DNA from: Mycobacterium simiae | GTDB taxonomy: Bacteria; Actinomycetota; Actinomycetes; Mycobacteriales; Mycobacteriaceae | DNA length: 64,000 bases | Assembly: GCF_010727605.1 (NCBI RefSeq) | Contig: NZ_AP022568.1 | Coordinates: 1,612,001-1,676,000, forward strand | Direction: 5' to 3' | In this document: one piece after another, positions 28,262-37,783 of the stretch | How the letters are laid out: the number at the start of each line of letters is the position of its first letter | Position numbering within the stretch: position 1 is the first letter of the stretch | Notes under the pieces: model-generated | Databases searched by the model: none | Seen by the model: only the letters and a program-made list of their open reading frames with translations | What the model was told of the DNA's origin: nothing | Translations under genes and position numbers: made by a program

Positions 28262-29580
28262 CCACCTCGGTCGTCGTGCGGCTCGTGTCGGCATTCGCGC
28301 TCGCCGTGTGCTGGCCCGTGGGAATGCCTTCCGCGCACGCGGTTTCGCCACCGGGAATCGACGACCGGATGTTGCCCAAGCCGGCCCGGCCCGTGCCGCC
28401 GCGGCCGACGGTGCAGCGCGAGGTCTGCGCGATGCTGGCCGGTGCGCCGGGCCCGCCCCCGACGCAACGCGCGGATCTGGAGCTGCCCCGCGTCTGGCAG
28501 CTCAGCCGCGGGGCGGGCCAACGCGTCGCGGTCATCGACACCGGTGTGTCGCGACATCCCCGGCTGCCCGATGTGGTGCCCGGTGGCGACTACGTGTTCA
28601 CCGGTGACGGCACCCAGGATTGCGACGCACACGGAACTCTGGTCGCCGGAATCATTGCCGCGACAGACGTTTCCAGGGTGGATGCCTTCAGCGGCCTAGC
28701 ACCCGACGTCACACTGATCAGCATCCGGCAGTCCAGCGCGAAATTCGCCCCGGCCAACGATGCGTCCCACGTTGGGATGGGCGACGTCAATACCATGGCG
28801 AGCGCCGTCCGCACCGCCGCCGACCTCGGCGCCTCGGTGATCAACATTTCGTCGGTGGCGTGCGTGCCGGCAACGTCCGCGCTTGACGACCGGGCCCTGG
28901 GCGCTGCGCTGGCGTACGCCGTCGACGTCAAAAATGCCGTTGTCGTGGCCGCAGCGGGAAATACCGGCGGCACCGGGCAGTGTCCGCCGCAGCGGCCGGA
29001 TGCGAACTGGGAAACCAGCTCCGTCGCGGTGAGTCCGGCTTGGTACGACGATTACGTGCTGACCGTCGGGTCGGTGAGCGCGGACGGAACACCGTCGGCC
29101 TTCAGCCTGGCGGGCCCGTGGGTGGATGTCGCCGCGGTCGGCGAGGGGGTCACTTCGCTGACGTCGGCTCCGCTGTCGGGAACCAGTTATGCCGCTCCGG
29201 TTGTCAGTGGGCTGGCCGCGCTGATCCGGGCCCGGTTTCCGGCCTTGACGGCACGGCAGGTGATGCAGCGCATCGAAACGACCGCACGTCACCCGCCCAC
29301 GGGCTGGAATCCGGTGGTGGGCAACGGCGCCGTCGACATCCTCGCGGCCGTGAGCTCCGATTCGGGCTCGCCCGGCAACATCGTGAAACCAGCGCCGGCC
29401 CAGGCACCGGGCGCCGCGCCGCCCCGGACCGGATCGAGGCCGACCGATCCGCGGTCCCGGGACACCGCGCTGCGTGGCACGGCCTTATGCGTGATCGCTG
29501 CCTTGTGCGTGCTGTTCTTCGGGGCAGCCAAACGCCGGCGTCGCTCACCGGGGAGCCGTGAGCACGTCACGGGCGACTGA
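28252..29580 (+). CDS. mycP4: ESX-4 mycosin, subtilisin-like membrane protease MycP4
   Basis: 442 residues from the ATG at 28252, inside the end of eccD4. A signal peptide (about 1-30, cut near AHA-VS) precedes an S8 protease domain with Asp96 (VIDTGV), His127 (CDAHGTLVAG), oxyanion Asn237 (AAGNTGG) and Ser312 (SGTSYAAP). A Pro-rich linker and a C-terminal membrane helix (about 408-425) follow. Mycosins stabilise the ESX membrane complex and some process secreted substrates. The segment before SGTSYAAP is short compared with my memory of Rv3449. Its 3' end runs 36 nt into eccB4 on the other strand. Confidence 0.95.
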   Translation: MGLTTSVVVRLVSAFALAVCWPVGMPSAHAVSPPGIDDRMLPKPARPVPPRPTVQREVCAMLAGAPGPPPTQRADLELPRVWQLSRGAGQRVAVIDTGVSRHPRLPDVVPGGDYVFTGDGTQDCDAHGTLVAGIIAATDVSRVDAFSGLAPDVTLISIRQSSAKFAPANDASHVGMGDVNTMASAVRTAADLGASVINISSVACVPATSALDDRALGAALAYAVDVKNAVVVAAAGNTGGTGQCPPQRPDANWETSSVAVSPAWYDDYVLTVGSVSADGTPSAFSLAGPWVDVAAVGEGVTSLTSAPLSGTSYAAPVVSGLAALIRARFPALTARQVMQRIETTARHPPTGWNPVVGNGAVDILAAVSSDSGSPGNIVKPAPAQAPGAAPPRTGSRPTDPRSRDTALRGTALCVIAALCVLFFGAAKRRRRSPGSREHVTGD

Positions 29581-30942
29581 TGCGTTCGCCCTGCTCAGTT
29601 CCGGGCCGCAGGGCAGCACCGCGAGCATCGGCCAGGGCACCGCCACAGGCTGTGCCGGCAGACCGAGATCGTGTGCCGCGTCGTCGTCAGGGACTGGGAA
29701 CCGCACGCCCGTGTCGGTGACGAGGTATCGCGTCCCCGGGGCGCTGCCGCCGCGGACGTAGGCGGTCCGGCCGGGCGGCAGGTAGACGCCGTCGAGGGCC
29801 GGACCCGTGCCGTCGGCTTGCGCGAGCGTCACCGGCGCCTGCCCGGGCGGCAGTGGCACACCGCGGCCAATGACGAATACCACCTCGCCCGATGAGTCGC
29901 CCGATGTGCGGCGGGTCCGCACGCACACGGCGAGGCCGGTGCCGCCCAGGCCGGCGTCGACGGACTGAGGCGCACGGTCGGGGAATGTCGCCACCGGCAG
30001 CGTGTCCACGATCTGCGCACCACGGAGCGCGTCCGGCGTCACCCGGGCGATCTGCGCGCTGCCCCGCGAGTCGCCGAAACGCAGCAGATCCGCGGCGACT
30101 TGGCCGATCCGCTGCACCCCGGTGTCCAGCACCGCGTAAAACTCGTCACCGTCACCGCGGGTGAGACGCAACACACTGCCGACCGGGAAACCGGACGGAC
30201 TCGCCGCCCGGCTGCCCGCATTCCGAACGTGGGGCATGGTGATCGGCGGAACCTCCGGCACCGCGTTCAACAAGGCCTGCGACACGGCGATCGGCACCTG
30301 CCCCTCCAGCCGCAATGCGCGCACCACCGCGGTATCCGCGAGGTCCACCACCGCCCGCTGCCCGTTGTAGAGCAGGTAGGCGGGCGGGCCCGTGCCGGCG
30401 CTGACCAGCACGGCCTGATCCCGGGCCAGGCGTCGGGCCGCGGTATTCCCGCTCGCCCCGACCACGACCGTCGTAACCCCGCCCGTGTCGCAGATCGCCC
30501 AGTCGGCGTCGTCGACCGACAGCGGCGCGCCAAGAGACGCGGGCGCGCCCGGAATCCCTAACAGTGGGCCACGTTTGGTGCGTCGCATCGCGGCGTCGCG
30601 CACCGGCAGCGGGTCGGCGTCGGTTTGGGCGATCAACCGCGCAGAGGCCAGATTGAGCACCGGGTGCCAGCTGTCGCCGACTCGCACGTACAGCGCTCCG
30701 GTGTGGTTACCCATGACAATGCGGGCGTGATCGAGCCGCGGTTCGGGCTGCAGTACACCCAGCAATGCAAAACCGGCTGCCGTGATGAGCGCGAGAACAC
30801 CGCCGATCGTGAGCGGAGCCGTACCTGACCGCAGCGGTTCGCCGGAGGCGCCCGTCTGCCCGCGCAGCAGCGCGCGTTCGAGGCGGCGCAGCAGAAAGCG
30901 ATAACCGCTGATGTGCGCCCAGGTTGTCGGCTGCTGGGTCAT
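29545..30942 (-). CDS. eccB4: ESX-4 membrane-complex component EccB4
   Basis: 465 residues. The N-terminus TWAHISGYRFLLRRLERALLRG is the EccB cytoplasmic signature; one membrane helix (about 46-66, LTIGGVLALITAAGFALLGVL) anchors a large periplasmic domain of repeated beta segments around a core with two paired cysteines. EccB forms the periplasmic part of the ESX channel. GAGGGAGG precedes the ATG. It converges with mycP4, overlapping by 36 nt. It corresponds to Rv3450c. Confidence 0.95.
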   Translation of the reverse strand: MTQQPTTWAHISGYRFLLRRLERALLRGQTGASGEPLRSGTAPLTIGGVLALITAAGFALLGVLQPEPRLDHARIVMGNHTGALYVRVGDSWHPVLNLASARLIAQTDADPLPVRDAAMRRTKRGPLLGIPGAPASLGAPLSVDDADWAICDTGGVTTVVVGASGNTAARRLARDQAVLVSAGTGPPAYLLYNGQRAVVDLADTAVVRALRLEGQVPIAVSQALLNAVPEVPPITMPHVRNAGSRAASPSGFPVGSVLRLTRGDGDEFYAVLDTGVQRIGQVAADLLRFGDSRGSAQIARVTPDALRGAQIVDTLPVATFPDRAPQSVDAGLGGTGLAVCVRTRRTSGDSSGEVVFVIGRGVPLPPGQAPVTLAQADGTGPALDGVYLPPGRTAYVRGGSAPGTRYLVTDTGVRFPVPDDDAAHDLGLPAQPVAVPWPMLAVLPCGPELSRANASVARDVLTAPR

Positions 30943-30993
30943 GACCTCCCTCGTTCGCCACGCTAAAGCGCCGGACGACGGGCCCGCCGCCGG

Positions 30994-31002
30994 TTATCCA
31001 CA
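30994..31002 (+). other. Perfect DnaA-box match in the eccB4-cutinase gap
   Basis: TTATCCACA is the exact bacterial DnaA-box consensus and lies in the 104-nt divergent gap between eccB4 and the first cutinase. No second box or AT-rich unwinding region was seen, so this is not an origin; it could be a DnaA-responsive site or chance. Confidence 0.3.
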
Positions 31003-31034
31003 GCCGCGCAGGTTTGATCAGGTCACAATTTGGG

Positions 31035-31040
31035 TAGCAT
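31035..31040 (+). promoter_or_regulatory. Candidate -10 of a leaderless first-cutinase transcript
   Basis: TAGCAT fits TANNNT and ends 7 nt before the A of the ATG at 31047, with no Shine-Dalgarno sequence between. TTGATC at 31014-31019 is a weak -35 candidate with a 15-nt spacer. Confidence 0.5.
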
Positions 31041-31046
31041 TGGCGG

Positions 31047-31940
31047 ATGAATTTTCCCCGCACCGTGGCTGGCGGCGCAGCCGCACTGGTCATGGCCGCG
31101 GGCCTACTCGCCACGCCGAGTGCGTCCCCGGTCGCACACGCCTTCGACTGTCCCGACGTCGAGGTCATCTTTGCCCGGGGCACCAACGAGCCGCCCGGCC
31201 TGGGCCGCGTCGGTGACGCCTTCGTCGACTCGCTGCGCCAGCAGACCGGGCTGAACATCCTGCCTTACGGCGTGAACTACGCCGCCAGCAAGTTGCAGCT
31301 GCATGGCGGGGACGGCGCCAACGACACCATCGACCGCGTGAAGAAGAGCGTGGAGACGTGCCCGAACACCAAGATCGTGCTGGGCGGCTACTCCCAAGGC
31401 GCGTCGGTGATGGACATTGTGGCCGGTGTCCCGATCGGCGGCATCACCTGGGGCAACAGCCTGCCCGCGCAGTACGCCAACAACATCGCTGCCGTCGCCA
31501 CTTTCGGTGACGTGGCCGACCGTGCCGGCGGCACGCTGCCCAGCCAGAGCGCGCTGCTCGGCTCCAAGGCCATCGACCTGTGCAACCCCAACGATCCGAT
31601 CTGCCACGCCGGTCCCGGCAACGAGTGGAGCGGCCACACCGAGGGTTACGTACCCGTCTACACCACGCAGGCCGCCGCGTTCGTCGCCGCCCGGCTGCTC
31701 GGCACCGGCCAGTCGGTGCCCGGCTACGGACCGTCGCTGCCGGGCAGCGGACCGCAGGCCCCCGGTTACGGGCCGACAGCGCCCGGCCAAGCGCCGACTC
31801 CCGGCCAGGCGCCGGGCCCCGTGCTGCCGAATCCGCAGTCGCCGGGCCCGCTAACGCCGAGCTACGTCCCGCCCTCGCCCGCGCCGTCGGTCCCCGGCCC
31901 CAGCGCACCGCAGACCGACGTGGTTGCCGCGGTTCACTAA
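31047..31940 (+). CDS. cut3: Secreted cutinase-family serine esterase (Rv3451/Cut3-like) with Pro-rich tail
   Basis: 297 residues. A signal peptide ends near AHA-FD (residue 32). The cutinase core has GGYSQGAS with Ser116, Asp183 in CNPNDPIC and His197 in WSGHTEGYV, and two cysteine pairs. A Pro/Gly-rich tail (about 215-297, [19 protein letters not shown]) extends it beyond the usual 220 residues; M. tuberculosis Cut3 also has an extended tail. Such enzymes hydrolyse ester lipids or triglycerides at the cell surface. It is the first of three tandem copies beside ESX-4. Confidence 0.9.
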   Translation: MNFPRTVAGGAAALVMAAGLLATPSASPVAHAFDCPDVEVIFARGTNEPPGLGRVGDAFVDSLRQQTGLNILPYGVNYAASKLQLHGGDGANDTIDRVKKSVETCPNTKIVLGGYSQGASVMDIVAGVPIGGITWGNSLPAQYANNIAAVATFGDVADRAGGTLPSQSALLGSKAIDLCNPNDPICHAGPGNEWSGHTEGYVPVYTTQAAAFVAARLLGTGQSVPGYGPSLPGSGPQAPGYGPTAPGQAPTPGQAPGPVLPNPQSPGPLTPSYVPPSPAPSVPGPSAPQTDVVAAVH

Positions 31941-31958
31941 CACGCCGACGATAGCCCG

Positions 31959-31964
31959 TACCAT
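31959..31964 (+). promoter_or_regulatory. Candidate -10 of a leaderless second-cutinase transcript
   Basis: TACCAT ends 7 nt before the A of the ATG at 31971 and no ribosome site is present. TTCACT at 31933-31938 precedes it by 20 nt and also occurs in front of the third cutinase. Confidence 0.5.
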
Positions 31965-31970
31965 CGCGGC

Positions 31971-32633
31971 ATGAGCCTTGCCGTGAAAAGATCACGGGCA
32001 CATAACATTTCCCTTTTCGCGGCTGCTGCATTGCTCGCGGCGGCCGCAATGCTGTTCGGGGTTCCGGCGATTCCGCGCGCCGTGGCGGCCTGCCCGGGCG
32101 TCGAAGTGGTGTTTGCCCGCGGCACCAATGAGCCGCCCGGTGTGGGGAAGGTCGGCGGGGCCTTCATCGACGCGTTGCGCCGCCAGACACGGCGCAGCGT
32201 GGGGGCGTACGGGGTCAACTATCCCGCCAACGACGACTTCTTGGCCGCCGCCGACGGAGCGAACGACGCCAGCGCCCACCTCCAGCACATGGCCGGCGAC
32301 TGCCCCGGCACCAAGCTGGTACTCGGCGGCTATTCTCAGGGCGCCGCCGTCGTCGACATCGTCACCGCCGCACCGATATCCGCGCTCGGCTTCCGTCAGC
32401 CGCTGCCGGCGACGGCCGCCGACCACGTCGCCGCGGTCGCCCTGTTCGGAAACCCGTCGGGACGCGCCGGCGGACTGATGAGTGCGATCAGCCCGGGATT
32501 CGGCGGCAAGATCATCGACCTGTGCAACCGCGGCGACCCGATCTGCTCGGCCGGCAACTCCTGGCAGGCCCACCTGAGCTACGTGCCCGGATTGACCAAT
32601 CAGGCAGCACATTTCGTCGCCGGCAAAATTTAG
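31971..32633 (+). CDS. cut4: Secreted cutinase-family serine esterase (Rv3452/Cut4-like)
   Basis: 220 residues. Basic N-terminus then a hydrophobic signal (about 13-40, cut near AVAA-CP). Catalytic residues: Ser122 in GGYSQGAA, Asp189 in CNRGDPIC and His201 in WQAHLSYV, with four cysteines placed as in cutinases. It lacks the proline-rich tail of the first copy. It lies 30 nt downstream of the first cutinase yet seems to have its own promoter. Likely extracellular esterase or phospholipase. Confidence 0.88.
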   Translation: MSLAVKRSRAHNISLFAAAALLAAAAMLFGVPAIPRAVAACPGVEVVFARGTNEPPGVGKVGGAFIDALRRQTRRSVGAYGVNYPANDDFLAAADGANDASAHLQHMAGDCPGTKLVLGGYSQGAAVVDIVTAAPISALGFRQPLPATAADHVAAVALFGNPSGRAGGLMSAISPGFGGKIIDLCNRGDPICSAGNSWQAHLSYVPGLTNQAAHFVAGKI

Positions 32634-32705
32634 CCAGGCAACCGTGCGGTCACACTGGCATCGCGGAGTGATCACGGCCGTTCACTAATTCCGCGGAAGA
32701 ATGCG

Positions 32706-32711
32706 TACCAT
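32706..32711 (+). promoter_or_regulatory. Candidate -10 of a leaderless third-cutinase transcript
   Basis: TACCAT again ends exactly 7 nt before the A of the ATG at 32718, without a Shine-Dalgarno sequence. TTCACT at 32681-32686 stands 19 nt before it, matching the second cutinase arrangement. Confidence 0.5.
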
Positions 32712-32717
32712 CAGCTC

Positions 32718-33362
32718 ATGGGGGTTAGTCCGTTCGGTAAGACATTGCTCGCGGCGCTGATGATGATCGGTCCCGGGGTTGTTTCGATTCCGGCGGCCTC
32801 CGCGGCACCGGCATGTCCGGGCGCCGAGGTGGTGTTCGCCCGCGGCCGCGAGGAACCGCCCGGCGCCGGGCTGGTCGGCGACGCCTTCGCGAACTCGCTG
32901 CGCAGCAAGACGCAGCTGCCGCTGGGCGTGTACGGAGTCAACTACCCCGCCGACGTCGATCCGGCCAAGGGCGCCAACGACATGAGCGCCCACGTCCAGT
33001 ACATGGCCAAGCATTGTCCGAACACCCGTGAGGTGCTGGGCGGCTACTCGCTGGGAGCCGTGGCCGCCGACCTGGTAGTCGCGGTCACACAGCCGTCCTT
33101 CGGGTTCAAGAACCCGCTGCCGCCCGGCGTGGACCAACACGTCGCGGCGGTGGCACTGTTCGGCAACGGCACCCAGCGTGTGCTTGGCCCGGTCCCCGGC
33201 TTCAGCCCCGCCTTCGCCGGTAAGACGATCGAGGAGTGCGCGCCCGGCGACCCGATCTGTTCGGGCACCGGCAAGGCGGTGTGGGCTTCGCATCTGCAGC
33301 CGTCCTACATCGACTCCGGGCTGGTGGATCAGGCCGCCGCCTTCGCGGCCAGCAAGCTGTAG
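32718..33362 (+). CDS. Third secreted cutinase-family serine esterase
   Basis: 214 residues with a signal peptide (cut near ASAA-PA, residue 30). Ser111 lies in GGYSLGAV, where the first two copies and most relatives have GYSQG; Asp178 is in CAPGDPIC and His192 in WASHLQPS. All triad and cysteine positions are kept, so it should be active with a possibly altered oxyanion site. M. tuberculosis has two cutinases here, so this is an additional tandem copy. Confidence 0.86.
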   Translation: MGVSPFGKTLLAALMMIGPGVVSIPAASAAPACPGAEVVFARGREEPPGAGLVGDAFANSLRSKTQLPLGVYGVNYPADVDPAKGANDMSAHVQYMAKHCPNTREVLGGYSLGAVAADLVVAVTQPSFGFKNPLPPGVDQHVAAVALFGNGTQRVLGPVPGFSPAFAGKTIEECAPGDPICSGTGKAVWASHLQPSYIDSGLVDQAAAFAASKL

Positions 33363-33438
33363 CGGAAGTCACTCGCGCACAGCCAATTCCCAGGTTCCCC
33401 GAGTGGCGGTGGTCTGGGCGCCACCGGACACTTTATAA

Positions 33439-35064
33439 GTGACGACTGCCGTCGGGACCGACGTCGACAAATCGCCGGCCGCCCGGGAAACGCTCGAAGA
33501 TTACACCCTGCGCTTTGCGCCCCGTAGTTACCGGCGATGGTCCACCGCGGTGGTGGGGATCTCCGCACTCGGCGGCATCGCGTATCTGGCCGACTTTGCA
33601 ATCGGTGCCAACCTCGGCATCAGCTACGGAACCGCCAACGCGCTGTGCGGCATCGGGATCTTCGCCGCGGTCATCGTCGCGACCGGTCTGCCGGTGGCCT
33701 ACTACGCCGCGCGCTACAACATCGACCTGGATCTGATCACCCGCGGCAGCGGCTTCGGCTACTACGGCTCCGTGGTGACCAACGTGATCTTTGCGACGTT
33801 CACCTTCATCTTCTTCGCGCTCGAGGGTTCGATCATGGCGCAGGGTCTGCAGCTGGGCCTGCACATCCCGCTGTGGCTCGGGTATGCGTGCTCCACGCTG
33901 GTCATCTTTCCGCTGGTGATCTACGGCATGAAAGTGCTTTCCCAGCTTCAACTTTGGACCACGCCGTTGTGGCTGCTGCTGATGGTCGCGCCGTTCATCT
34001 ATCTGGTGACCAGCCATCCCGAATCGGTCGGCGAGTTCTTCTCCTACACCGGCAGGCAGGGCCGCGGCGGCGTGCAGGCGGGTCCGGCGCTGATGGCTGC
34101 GGGGGTGTGCCTGTCGCTGATCGCGCAGATCGCCGAGCAGATCGACTATCTGCGGTTCATGCCGCCCCGCACCCCGCAGAACTCCCGCAGCTGGTGGACC
34201 TGGGTGCTGTTGGCCGGCCCCGGCTGGGTGCTGTTCGGCGCGATCAAACAGATCGTCGGGCTTTTTTTGGCCGTGTACTTGATCTTTCACCTGGCCGGTT
34301 CGCTGTCGATCGCCAATCAGCCGGTGCACCAATTCAAGGAGATCTACACCAATTTCATGCCGGACTGGCTGGCGCTGACGCTGGCCGTGACCCTGGTGGT
34401 GCTCAGCCAGGTGAAAATCAATGTGACTAACGCCTATTCGGGTTCGCTGGCCTGGACGAACTCGTTCACTCGCGTGACCAAGACCTACCCCGGCCGCGTC
34501 GTCTTCCTCGGCGTCAACCTGACGATTGCGCTGATCCTGATGGAAGCCAACATGTTTGACTTCCTCAACACCATTCTGGGTTTCTACGCTAACTGCGGTA
34601 TGGCTTGGGTGGTGTCGGTGGCGTCCGACATTGTGTTCAACAAGTACCTGCTGGGGCTCTCGCCCAAGGCGCCGGAATTCCGCCGCGGCATGCTGTACGC
34701 GATCAACCCGGTCGGCTTCGGCTCGATGCTGTTGGCCGCGGGCCTGTCGATCCTGGCGTTCTTCGGCGGCCTGGGCGAGCCGCTGCGGCCCTACTCGCCG
34801 CTGGTGGCCATCGTCGTCGCGCTGGTGATGCCGCCGGTGCTGGCTATCGCGACACGGGGCAAGTACTACCTGCGGCGCACCCACGACGGCATCGACCTGC
34901 CCATCTACGACGAGCACGGCAACCCCGCCGCCGACGAATTGGCTTGTCACGTCTGCAATCACACGTTCGAGCGCCCCGACATGCTGGCCTGCCCTAACCA
35001 CGGCGCCTACGTCTGTTCGCTGTGCGCGTCCACCGACAAACGCTCCGAACACCTGCTGGACTGA
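33439..35064 (+). CDS. NCS1-family (purine/cytosine-type) permease with C-terminal Cys-rich motif
   Basis: 541 residues from GTG. LEDYTLRFAPRSYRRWST precedes about 12 membrane helices covering residues 40-475; GGIAYLADFAIGANLGISYG and RGSGFGYYGS resemble NCS1 nucleobase transporters. After the last helix a soluble tail carries CHVCNHTF...CPNHGAYVCSLC (about 502-529), a likely zinc-binding knuckle. From memory, a very similar Cys pattern occurs where such permeases are fused to sensor kinases; here no kinase follows. No clear ribosome site precedes the GTG, so the start is less certain than the frame. Confidence 0.8.
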   Translation: MTTAVGTDVDKSPAARETLEDYTLRFAPRSYRRWSTAVVGISALGGIAYLADFAIGANLGISYGTANALCGIGIFAAVIVATGLPVAYYAARYNIDLDLITRGSGFGYYGSVVTNVIFATFTFIFFALEGSIMAQGLQLGLHIPLWLGYACSTLVIFPLVIYGMKVLSQLQLWTTPLWLLLMVAPFIYLVTSHPESVGEFFSYTGRQGRGGVQAGPALMAAGVCLSLIAQIAEQIDYLRFMPPRTPQNSRSWWTWVLLAGPGWVLFGAIKQIVGLFLAVYLIFHLAGSLSIANQPVHQFKEIYTNFMPDWLALTLAVTLVVLSQVKINVTNAYSGSLAWTNSFTRVTKTYPGRVVFLGVNLTIALILMEANMFDFLNTILGFYANCGMAWVVSVASDIVFNKYLLGLSPKAPEFRRGMLYAINPVGFGSMLLAAGLSILAFFGGLGEPLRPYSPLVAIVVALVMPPVLAIATRGKYYLRRTHDGIDLPIYDEHGNPAADELACHVCNHTFERPDMLACPNHGAYVCSLCASTDKRSEHLLD

Positions 35065-35075
35065 GCCGGCCGGCG

Positions 35076-35978
35076 CTAGCGGGTGCGCAGGTCGCGGGTG
35101 ATCAGAATGCGCGACGCCAGCTCGTCGTCGGGCGGATAGTCGACGCCCACCAATGTCAGGCCTTGCGCCGGGGCGGCTGCGAAATCGCTGGATCGTGCTG
35201 GCGCGTCGAGCAATTCACGACACCACTGTCCGGTGCGGCGATGTTCGCCGACGGCCAGCAGCGCCCCGACCAGCGAGCGCACCATCTGCCAGCAGAACGC
35301 GTCGGCGGTGACGTGCGCGGTGATCAGATGCCCATCCCGGGACCACTCCAGCCGCTGTAAATCCCGAATAGTGGTGGCACCGGGCCGATGCCGGCAGAAG
35401 GCCGCGAAGTCGTGCAATCCGACGAGCTGCTGCGCCGCGGCGCCCATCGCGTCGACGTCGAGTTCCCGCGGCCAGGCGGTGAGGTAGCGCGCTCGATGCG
35501 GCTCGACACCGTAGGGCGCGGTCGACAACCGGTACTCGTAGTGGCGCCGCAGTGCCGAAAATCGGGCGTCGAAACCCGCCGGGGCGCGGCGGATTTGCAG
35601 CACCCGGACATCGGTGGGCAGGAAGCGACCGAGGCGACGCAGCAGCGGCAGGAATTCCGGATCGCCGGGCCGCGGCGATCGGGGGTAGGCGTTCGGCAGG
35701 GCAGCGGCGGGCACATCGACATGGGCCACCTGACCAGTGGCATGTACTCCGGTATCGGTGCGCCCGGCCGCCCACAACTTGACCGGCGTGCGGAACACCG
35801 TCGTCAGCGCCTCGTCGATCACACCGGCGACAGTGCGCTGCCCGGCCTGCGTTGCCCAGCCCGCGAAATCGGTTCCGTCGTAGGCGATGTCGAGCCGGAG
35901 ACGGACGTCTTCGCTACTTGTCGGTGGACTCGTCACCCTCGTCGGCGGCCTTGTCGGCGGCTTGCGCCTCGGGCTCAT
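35076..35978 (-). CDS. truA: tRNA pseudouridine(38-40) synthase
   Basis: 300 residues. [19 protein letters not shown] begins the TruA fold and the catalytic aspartate is in [38 protein letters not shown] and [19 protein letters not shown] complete the family pattern. It isomerises uridines in the tRNA anticodon stem-loop. The ATG at 35978 places 65 nt inside rplQ; a GTG at 35936 would reduce the overlap to 23 nt and still keep the whole domain. It corresponds to Rv3455c. Confidence 0.95.
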   Translation of the reverse strand: MSPRRKPPTRPPTRVTSPPTSSEDVRLRLDIAYDGTDFAGWATQAGQRTVAGVIDEALTTVFRTPVKLWAAGRTDTGVHATGQVAHVDVPAAALPNAYPRSPRPGDPEFLPLLRRLGRFLPTDVRVLQIRRAPAGFDARFSALRRHYEYRLSTAPYGVEPHRARYLTAWPRELDVDAMGAAAQQLVGLHDFAAFCRHRPGATTIRDLQRLEWSRDGHLITAHVTADAFCWQMVRSLVGALLAVGEHRRTGQWCRELLDAPARSSDFAAAPAQGLTLVGVDYPPDDELASRILITRDLRTR

Positions 35979-36528
35979 CGGCCTGTTCCGCGGCCTCGGC
36001 GGCAGGTTCCGGCGTTTCGGCGGTCGCGGCTTCCTCGGCCGTCGGCCCCTCGGCCGCCGCCGGCTCGACCGCGGCCTGCGGCGCTGCAGCGGCCGCCACC
36101 GGCGCCTCGGCCGCGGGCGCCGTCTTCGAAGCCTTGACCCGGCGCGCCCGGTCCGCCTCCGACGTCACGGTCTTTTCCTGCACCAGCTCGATCACCGCCA
36201 TCGGGGCGTTGTCGCCCTTGCGCGGCTCGACCTTGATGATGCGGGTGTAGCCCCCGTCGCGATCGGCGAAGAACGGCCCGATCTCCGCGAAAAGGGTGTG
36301 CACGACCTCCTTGTCGCGGATCTTCTTCATGACCTCGCGACGGTTGTGCAGCGTGCCCTTTTTGGCGTGGGTGATCAGCTTCTCTGCGTAGGGCCGCAAT
36401 GCCCTCGCCTTCGGCTCGGTCGTCTTGATCCGGCCGTGCTCGAACAGCGACGTGGCCAGGTTGGCCAGCAGCGCCTTCTGGTGCGACGACGACCCGCCGA
36501 GGCGAGGTCCCTTGGTGGGCTTGGGCAT
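35914..36528 (-). CDS. rplQ: 50S ribosomal protein L17 with long acidic Ala-rich tail
   Basis: 204 residues. The first 120 are L17: [45 protein letters not shown] (in segments) and [20 protein letters not shown]. The last 80 are Ala/Glu-rich ([18 protein letters not shown]...), a tail present in shorter form in M. tuberculosis L17 (180 residues). It follows rpoA, as in most bacteria, and overlaps truA. Confidence 0.96.
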   Translation of the reverse strand: MPKPTKGPRLGGSSSHQKALLANLATSLFEHGRIKTTEPKARALRPYAEKLITHAKKGTLHNRREVMKKIRDKEVVHTLFAEIGPFFADRDGGYTRIIKVEPRKGDNAPMAVIELVQEKTVTSEADRARRVKASKTAPAAEAPVAAAAAPQAAVEPAAAEGPTAEEAATAETPEPAAEAAEQADEPEAQAADKAADEGDESTDK

Positions 36529-36601
36529 TGCGACTATCTCCTAAGTGGGGCCGGCCCCCGTATCAGGTAGGACCGGGACGGACTCGTATTGAATTGCCCG
36601 G

Positions 36602-37675
<1,074 letters not shown>

Positions 37676-37729
37676 CTATTTGATGCCGTTTGGTTCTCGC
37701 GTCGACCCGCTTCGCCCGGCTTGGCCGAG

Positions 37730-37778
37730 CTTGCGATCGCCGCAAGGGTTTCCGGTGGCGGCGGCCGCCGCACCGGAA
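37730..37778 (-). other. Two hairpins in the rpsD-rpoA spacer
   Basis: TTCCGGTG (37750-37757) pairs with CACCGGAA (37771-37778) around CGGCGGCCGCCG, itself a perfect palindrome, giving a very GC-rich hairpin six bases after the rpsD stop. A second repeat, CTTGCG/CGCAAG with a 5-nt loop, covers 37730-37746. No T-run follows, so neither is a standard terminator; they could be mRNA-processing, attenuation or S4-related control elements. Confidence 0.55.
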
Positions 37779-37783
37779 GTCTG

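Noticed and set aside
30994..31002. Perfect DnaA box as a sign of a replication origin
   Set aside because: Only one box, no cluster, no AT-rich region and no dnaA/dnaN nearby; kept only as a low-confidence site.
33465..35052. Long minus-strand open frame opposite the permease
   Set aside because: His/Gln/Arg-rich product without domains; the mirror of a transporter gene in high-GC DNA.
35066..35075. Palindrome GCCGGCCGGC between the permease and truA stops as a bidirectional terminator
   Set aside because: Only 10 bases and self-complementary without a loop or T-run; such strings are common at this GC content.
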